In this document: piece by piece, positions 37,046 to 40,439 of the stretch
How the letters are laid out: every line of letters starts with the position of its first letter
Position numbering within the stretch: the stretch's first letter is position 1
Source: JARKQH01 sp964631605
GTDB lineage: Bacteria > Verrucomicrobiota > Verrucomicrobiia > Limisphaerales > UBA8199
Reading direction: 5' to 3'
NCBI GenBank assembly: GCA_964631605.1
Contig: CAZVYG010000046.1
Location: forward strand, 1 to 40,439
Length of the DNA stretch: 40,439 bases
Position numbers and translations under genes: made by a program
The notes under the pieces: generated by a model
What the model was told of the DNA's origin: nothing
The model's database searches: none
The model's input: the letters and a program-made list of their open reading frames with translations, nothing else

Positions 37046-38473
37046 CTACCCGCCGGCGCCAGGCCCCGCACTCGGTTCCTGAAGGACGACGGTCTTGACG
37101 TTGACAAATTCAAGGATGCCGGGGCGGCCCAGTTCGCGTCCGTAGCCGGATTGCTTGACGCCGCCGAAGGGCAGCCGCGGGTCCGAGGCGACCAGGCCGT
37201 TGACGAAGGCCGCGCCGGCTTCGATGTGTTCGACAAACAGCCGCTGTTCCTCCCCGTCCCGGGTCCAGGCGCAGGCCCCCAGTCCGAAGGGCGTGTCGTT
37301 GGCCAGGCGCAGCGCCTCGGGCATGCCGTCCACACGGAACAGCGCCGCCACCGGGCCGAACAACTCGTCGCCATACGCCGGTGATCCCGCCGGGACGTCT
37401 GTCAGGACCGTCGGCAGGTAGTAATAGCCCGGCCCCGCCAGCCGCCGGCCGCCCAGCAGAACTCTGGCCCCGAGCCGGACGCTGGTTTCCACCTGCTGCT
37501 CCAGCAACTCGAGCACGCCGGCGGTGGCCAGCGGGCCGAGGTCGGTGCTTTCCTCGAGCGGATTCCCCACTCTCAGCGCGGCCATGCGCTGAACAAACTG
37601 TTTTTCAAACTCGTCCGCGATGCGGTGGTCGAGGATGAAGCGTTTGGCGGCGATGCAGGACTGCCCGTTGTTGATCGTGCGCGCCAGGACGGCGGTGGCC
37701 ACGGCGCGCTCGAGGTCCGCGCTGGGCATCACGATGAACGGATCGCTGCCGCCGAGTTCAAGCACGGTTTTCTTGATGGCTTTGCCGGCCGCGGCGGCCA
37801 CCACGCTGCCGGCGGGGACGCTCCCGGTCAGCGTCACAGCGCGAACGCGCGAATCTTCGATCACCGCTTGAACGCGGTGGGAACCGATCAGCAGTGTCTG
37901 GAAGACGCCCGGAGCAAAGCCCGCGCGCCGGAAGATTTCCTCGAGGGCGAGGGCGCACTGGGGAACGTTGGACGCATGTTTCAAGAGCGCGACGTTGCCG
38001 GCCATGAGCGCCGGCGCCGCGAACCGAAACACTTGCCAGAAGGGGAAATTCCACGGCATCACCGCCAGGACGGGACCGAGCGGCTGGTATTTGACCAGCC
38101 TGCGCGGCGCCTGCGTTTGCACCAGCTCATCGGCCAGAAAGCGCTCCCCGTTTTCCGCATAATACCGGCAGGCCCACGCGCACTTTTCCACTTCCTGCAC
38201 GGCGGCGCGAACGGGCTTGCCCATCTCGAGGGTCATGATTCGAGCAAACCGGGCCTTGTCCGCCTCGAGAACGTCGGCCGCGCGGTTCAGGCCGTCCGCG
38301 CGTTGGACGAAGGAGCTGCCGCGGTGCTGGCGGAAGGCCTCGGCGGCGGCGGCGAGCCGCCGTTGAACTTCTGCATCATCGTGTTCCGGGAAACGCCCCA
38401 TGACCTCGCCAGTGGCCGGGTTGAGGCTCAGCATCGCTCCGGGGGGCGGCGTCGGCGCGGGTAAAGTTTCCAT
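37046..38473 (-). CDS. NAD-dependent aldehyde dehydrogenase, Sad/YneI (succinate-semialdehyde) type
   Basis: 475 residues, full length for the aldehyde dehydrogenase superfamily. Key residues: N142 in MPWNFPFWQ, E239 in VLELGGSDPF and the catalytic C273 in NNGQSCIAAKRF. The string VLELGGSDPFIV and the close PFGGVKQSGYGRELGRPG match the E. coli Sad (YneI) subgroup, which oxidises succinate semialdehyde with NAD+. Because fucose and rhamnose breakdown both yield lactaldehyde, a lactaldehyde role is conceivable, but it sits 12 kb from the fucosidase operon and no sequence feature supports that over the Sad assignment. The ATG starts 15 bases after the methyltransferase stop, so the two are probably co-transcribed. 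A cytoplasmic enzyme. Confidence 0.9.
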   Translation of the reverse strand: METLPAPTPPPGAMLSLNPATGEVMGRFPEHDDAEVQRRLAAAAEAFRQHRGSSFVQRADGLNRAADVLEADKARFARIMTLEMGKPVRAAVQEVEKCAWACRYYAENGERFLADELVQTQAPRRLVKYQPLGPVLAVMPWNFPFWQVFRFAAPALMAGNVALLKHASNVPQCALALEEIFRRAGFAPGVFQTLLIGSHRVQAVIEDSRVRAVTLTGSVPAGSVVAAAAGKAIKKTVLELGGSDPFIVMPSADLERAVATAVLARTINNGQSCIAAKRFILDHRIADEFEKQFVQRMAALRVGNPLEESTDLGPLATAGVLELLEQQVETSVRLGARVLLGGRRLAGPGYYYLPTVLTDVPAGSPAYGDELFGPVAALFRVDGMPEALRLANDTPFGLGACAWTRDGEEQRLFVEHIEAGAAFVNGLVASDPRLPFGGVKQSGYGRELGRPGILEFVNVKTVVLQEPSAGPGAGG

Positions 38474-38488
38474 AAACGGCGCGGGCGG

Positions 38489-39550
38489 CTACTTCGAGGC
38501 AATCAACCTGAGTTCTTCACCGATCTGCGGCCGCCGGCCCAGGGCCCAACGCTGCCGCAACTGGAACGCGGCGCCGCGCAGCAGGTTGCCCGGCCGATTC
38601 AATTCCTTCATTTCGCCACGGCCGGTCTGCCGCACGCAATAGCTGAGAGCGGCATAGACCCATACCGTCCGAGCTGTGGTATCCAGCAGGCGCACCGAGA
38701 ACCCAGCCTGCTGCGCGGCTTTTTGGAGCGCGGAAGCCGTGAAAAGCAGCAGGTGGCGCGGAGGATCAAGACAGAGCCAATGGCGACCAAACACCTCATG
38801 GCCCATGCTGCGGGCGTTGGGCGTGAGGATGACCAGGGTCCCGCCCGGTTTCAGAATACGATAACATTCCCGGAGCAGGCGCAGGGGGTCGTGAACGTGT
38901 TCGATCACATGCGCCGAATGCACGGCATCGAACGAGTTGTCCGCGAAGCCAACTTGATCCAGCGGCCCAAGCCGCACGGGTATGCCCCGAGCCCGAGCCG
39001 CCTCGACCGCCCCGGGATCCACATCCTGCCCTTCCACCTCCCACCCCAGCGACTTCATCCGAGCCAACAGAACGCCGCTGCCGCAGCCGACGTCCAACAC
39101 GCGTGCCGGACCCGCCGGCGCGGGCAAATGCATGGCGGCGGCGTCCAGTTCGCCACGCCCGCCCGGGTGCAGCAGGGCCAGCGGGGAGAACAGCCGGCGC
39201 CACCGGGGTCCAACACCCTGCGTGTAACCGAAGCGAGTGCCAAGGTAACTCCTCCAGACCGCCCAGCAAAGGTCCCGCAGAACGCGCGCTCCCGGCTCGG
39301 GCTGGTCGTGCGTGTAATAACCCGCATAAGCCTTGCCCAGGTCTTCGGGTGTCGGCACCGGGTCGAGCCACACCGCGCCGCACTCGGGACGGGAACATTG
39401 CCGGAAACCCCATTCACCCGGCGCATCGTAACAGAAATCCCGCAAGCCCGAATAAAGCGGGGCGCCAGGCGATCCGCACAGCACACAATCGGGCCGGGCC
39501 AGGGTGCGAATGGACGAGGCCGGCTCAGCCGTGGCAGCAACTGATTGCAT
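38489..39550 (-). CDS. Class I SAM-dependent methyltransferase with N-terminal zinc-type motif
   Basis: 353 residues. The N-terminus has two cysteine pairs (C22-x2-C25 and C52-x4-C57) that look like a small zinc-binding unit, seen in sugar and lipid methyltransferases linked to surface polysaccharides. A Rossmann-type domain follows: motif I VLDVGCGSGVLLARM (about 150-164), the acidic residue in EGQDVDPGAVEAA, the motif SFDAVHSAHVIEHVHDP, and YRILKPGGTLVILTPN. The DPPRHLLLFT segment after it is typical of Methyltransf_23-type enzymes acting on sugars or small molecules. The substrate is unknown. First gene of a minus-strand run (methyltransferase, aldehyde dehydrogenase, nadE, clc); ATG is preceded by GAAAG. 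Upstream lies a gene-poor, repeat-bearing stretch. Confidence 0.85.
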   Translation of the reverse strand: MQSVAATAEPASSIRTLARPDCVLCGSPGAPLYSGLRDFCYDAPGEWGFRQCSRPECGAVWLDPVPTPEDLGKAYAGYYTHDQPEPGARVLRDLCWAVWRSYLGTRFGYTQGVGPRWRRLFSPLALLHPGGRGELDAAAMHLPAPAGPARVLDVGCGSGVLLARMKSLGWEVEGQDVDPGAVEAARARGIPVRLGPLDQVGFADNSFDAVHSAHVIEHVHDPLRLLRECYRILKPGGTLVILTPNARSMGHEVFGRHWLCLDPPRHLLLFTASALQKAAQQAGFSVRLLDTTARTVWVYAALSYCVRQTGRGEMKELNRPGNLLRGAAFQLRQRWALGRRPQIGEELRLIASK

Positions 39551-39658
39551 CTTTCAAGCATTGTAGGAAAAACCTGGGCGCGAGGCAAATCTCCTTGAGA
39601 GGTTCTCCTCGAGAGGCGGAACGACCGCCAACACCGATACCGCTCCTGCGGAGCCTGA

Positions 39659-39862
39659 ACGGTATTCTGTCCGGAGGGTTCCACAAAATTCAAAGGCCCG
39701 CCCCTCAAGGATGGCTGCTGGCGATGGCCCCAACGCAACCTCGCCGGAAATGCCAGCGACTTCTTTGCCCAGGTCCTGGGCCTGCCCTTCTCGGAAGCCA
39801 TGCGCCAGATCACCGGCGCCGCCACACAACAGAATGAGGCCGCTGGTGTCATAGCGCTATGA
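39659..39862 (+). pseudogene. Possible remnant of a CHC2/primase-like mobile-element protein
   Basis: A 67-codon open stretch with no start codon at its head, between TGA codons at 39656 and 39860. Its translation contains DGCWRWPQRNLAGNASDFF and VLGLPFSEAMRQITG, which fits the 'G(N/D)A.DF...V.GL.F.EA...I' pattern at the end of CHC2 zinc-finger domains of primases and primase-like mobile-element proteins. A CP pair (FCPEG) and a further Cys lie upstream, but the metal-site spacing is not intact. I see no continuation in any frame on either side, so it would be a decayed fragment. The assignment rests on a short motif from memory. Confidence 0.3.
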
Positions 39863-40086
39863 TGCCAGCACGGCCCATTGCTCCGCCCCAAAGCAACAAT
39901 AGAACCGCTTTGGCCCCAGCGCGCGCACACATGCCGCATCAAAGAATGTTGCTCCCTCTCGTCACAACGCGATGTTCAAAGCGTGCCAATTTGGCTGCAA
40001 AGCAGGATGGCAGCGCGGCTATTCGGCAAAAAGCTTAAGACGACACTCCGGCAGAAACTATCACGCCAAATAAGTGCGTATCACGT

Positions 40087-40187
40087 TGCCCCGAAGGGGC
40101 ATTCCATTTCAGCCCAGGGCAAAGCGAGCCCCCAGGCGAGCGTCGCCCTGGGTCAGCGTGCAGAACAAACCCAAGCCCTGTAGGGGC
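40087..40187. repeat. Multi-hairpin intergenic repeat element
   Basis: Three inverted repeats lie within about 100 bases: TGCCCC-GAA-GGGGCA (40087-40101), CCCAGGGC (40113-40120) with GCCCTGGG (40145-40152) around a 24-base loop, and GCCC (40175-40178) with GGGC (40184-40187). The pattern resembles hairpin-rich intergenic repeats I recall from Verrucomicrobiota and Planctomycetota genomes; only one copy is in the window, so its repeated nature is not shown by this sequence alone. Confidence 0.5.
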
Positions 40188-40439
40188 GAGACAGGACACA
40201 CAAGGACCGTGACGGGCCCCGTCGCATTCAGATCACCACCTTCCCCACCCGCCGCCGGGGAAAAGCGGCAGGGGACTGCCGCACTCCAAGACGCTTCGCG
40301 ACCTTCCAGCGCCCCCGGCCAACGCCCCGGTGTCCTGGACTGCGCCAGGCCGATGGCGCTTTCGGCAAAGGAGACCGCGGCGCAGCCGAAAAACAAGAAG
40401 GCAAAAGGTGAGGAGGCCCGGGTGCTACAAACATTTCGC

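Larger units (their letters stand above)
39551..40439. other. Gene-poor right end of the window
   Basis: 889 bases with no intact gene I can support. It holds the promoter side of the methyltransferase gene, a short remnant resembling a CHC2/primase-type domain (39659-39862), and a cluster of hairpins (40087-40187). Further short open frames on both strands, including those over 40200-40439, have no recognisable content; their translations (for example QRPGVLDCARPMAL) look like the read-through of a nucleotide repeat rather than proteins. Confidence 0.55.

Noticed and set aside
37046..38473. Aldehyde dehydrogenase as a lactaldehyde dehydrogenase of the fucose locus
   Set aside because: The motifs fit the Sad/YneI group, and the gene lies in a separate transcription unit with nadE, 12 kb from the fucosidase operon.
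40109..40434. Two short overlapping minus-strand open frames at the window end
   Set aside because: They run through or beside the hairpin repeat and have no domain content; most likely repeat read-through.

Overview
The window looks like chromosomal DNA from a member of the Verrucomicrobiota (PVC superphylum), probably a Pedosphaera/Limisphaera-type lineage. This is inferred from gene content and high G+C, not from any rRNA marker. Supporting signs are an aerotolerance (Bat) operon, a giant protein of autotransporter-associated beta-strand repeats without a beta-barrel, secreted proteins that end in a short 'YR[VL]...W...F[YF]R[VL]' module, DUF5703/GH95-like, GH29 and GH106 glycosidases beside a sodium:solute symporter, and a hairpin-rich intergenic repeat at the right end.

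Layout. (1) Positions 1-2971, plus strand: the end of a Bat-type operon (DUF58 protein, a DUF4381-like membrane protein, BatA and BatB VWA proteins), with stop and start codons overlapping at every junction. (2) Positions 2987-18202: secreted proteins and housekeeping genes. These are an exported endonuclease/exonuclease/phosphatase-fold protein, tRNA-Pro(CGG), a membrane acyltransferase (DUF5009/NagX-like), a 1634-residue beta-strand-repeat surface protein with a strong sigma70-type promoter, a divergent 1770-residue subtilase, and an RluE-type pseudouridine synthase directly behind the subtilase. (3) Positions 18390-25160, minus strand: a compact four-gene unit read GH29 alpha-L-fucosidase, SSS symporter, lipoprotein L-rhamnose-mutarotase-family protein, GH95-like/DUF5703 glycosidase with LamG insertion. 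This looks like a deoxyhexose (fucose/rhamnose) glycan utilisation locus. (4) Positions 25355-30903, plus strand: an ABC-F ATPase overlapping a GH106 alpha-L-rhamnosidase gene. (5) Positions 31006-39550: a DMT/EamA transporter, a WecA/MraY-family glycosyl-1-phosphate transferase, a CBS-containing ClC channel, glutamine-dependent NAD synthetase, a Sad/YneI-type aldehyde dehydrogenase and a class I methyltransferase. The last four lie on the minus strand in the order methyltransferase, dehydrogenase, nadE, clc. (6) Positions 39551-40439: no intact gene, but a short primase/CHC2-like protein remnant and a multi-hairpin repeat.

How the genes may work together: the fucosidase, rhamnosidase and GH95-like enzyme all carry export signals, so glycan side chains would be cut outside the cytoplasm. 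The exported mutarotase would convert the released sugar anomer, and the SSS symporter would import it with sodium. No sulfatase, SusC/D pair or cytoplasmic fucose/rhamnose catabolic enzyme lies in the window, so the locus is incomplete here. The three large secreted non-glycosidase proteins share a C-terminal module that may be a lineage-specific sorting or attachment signal; this is the most interesting pattern I found.
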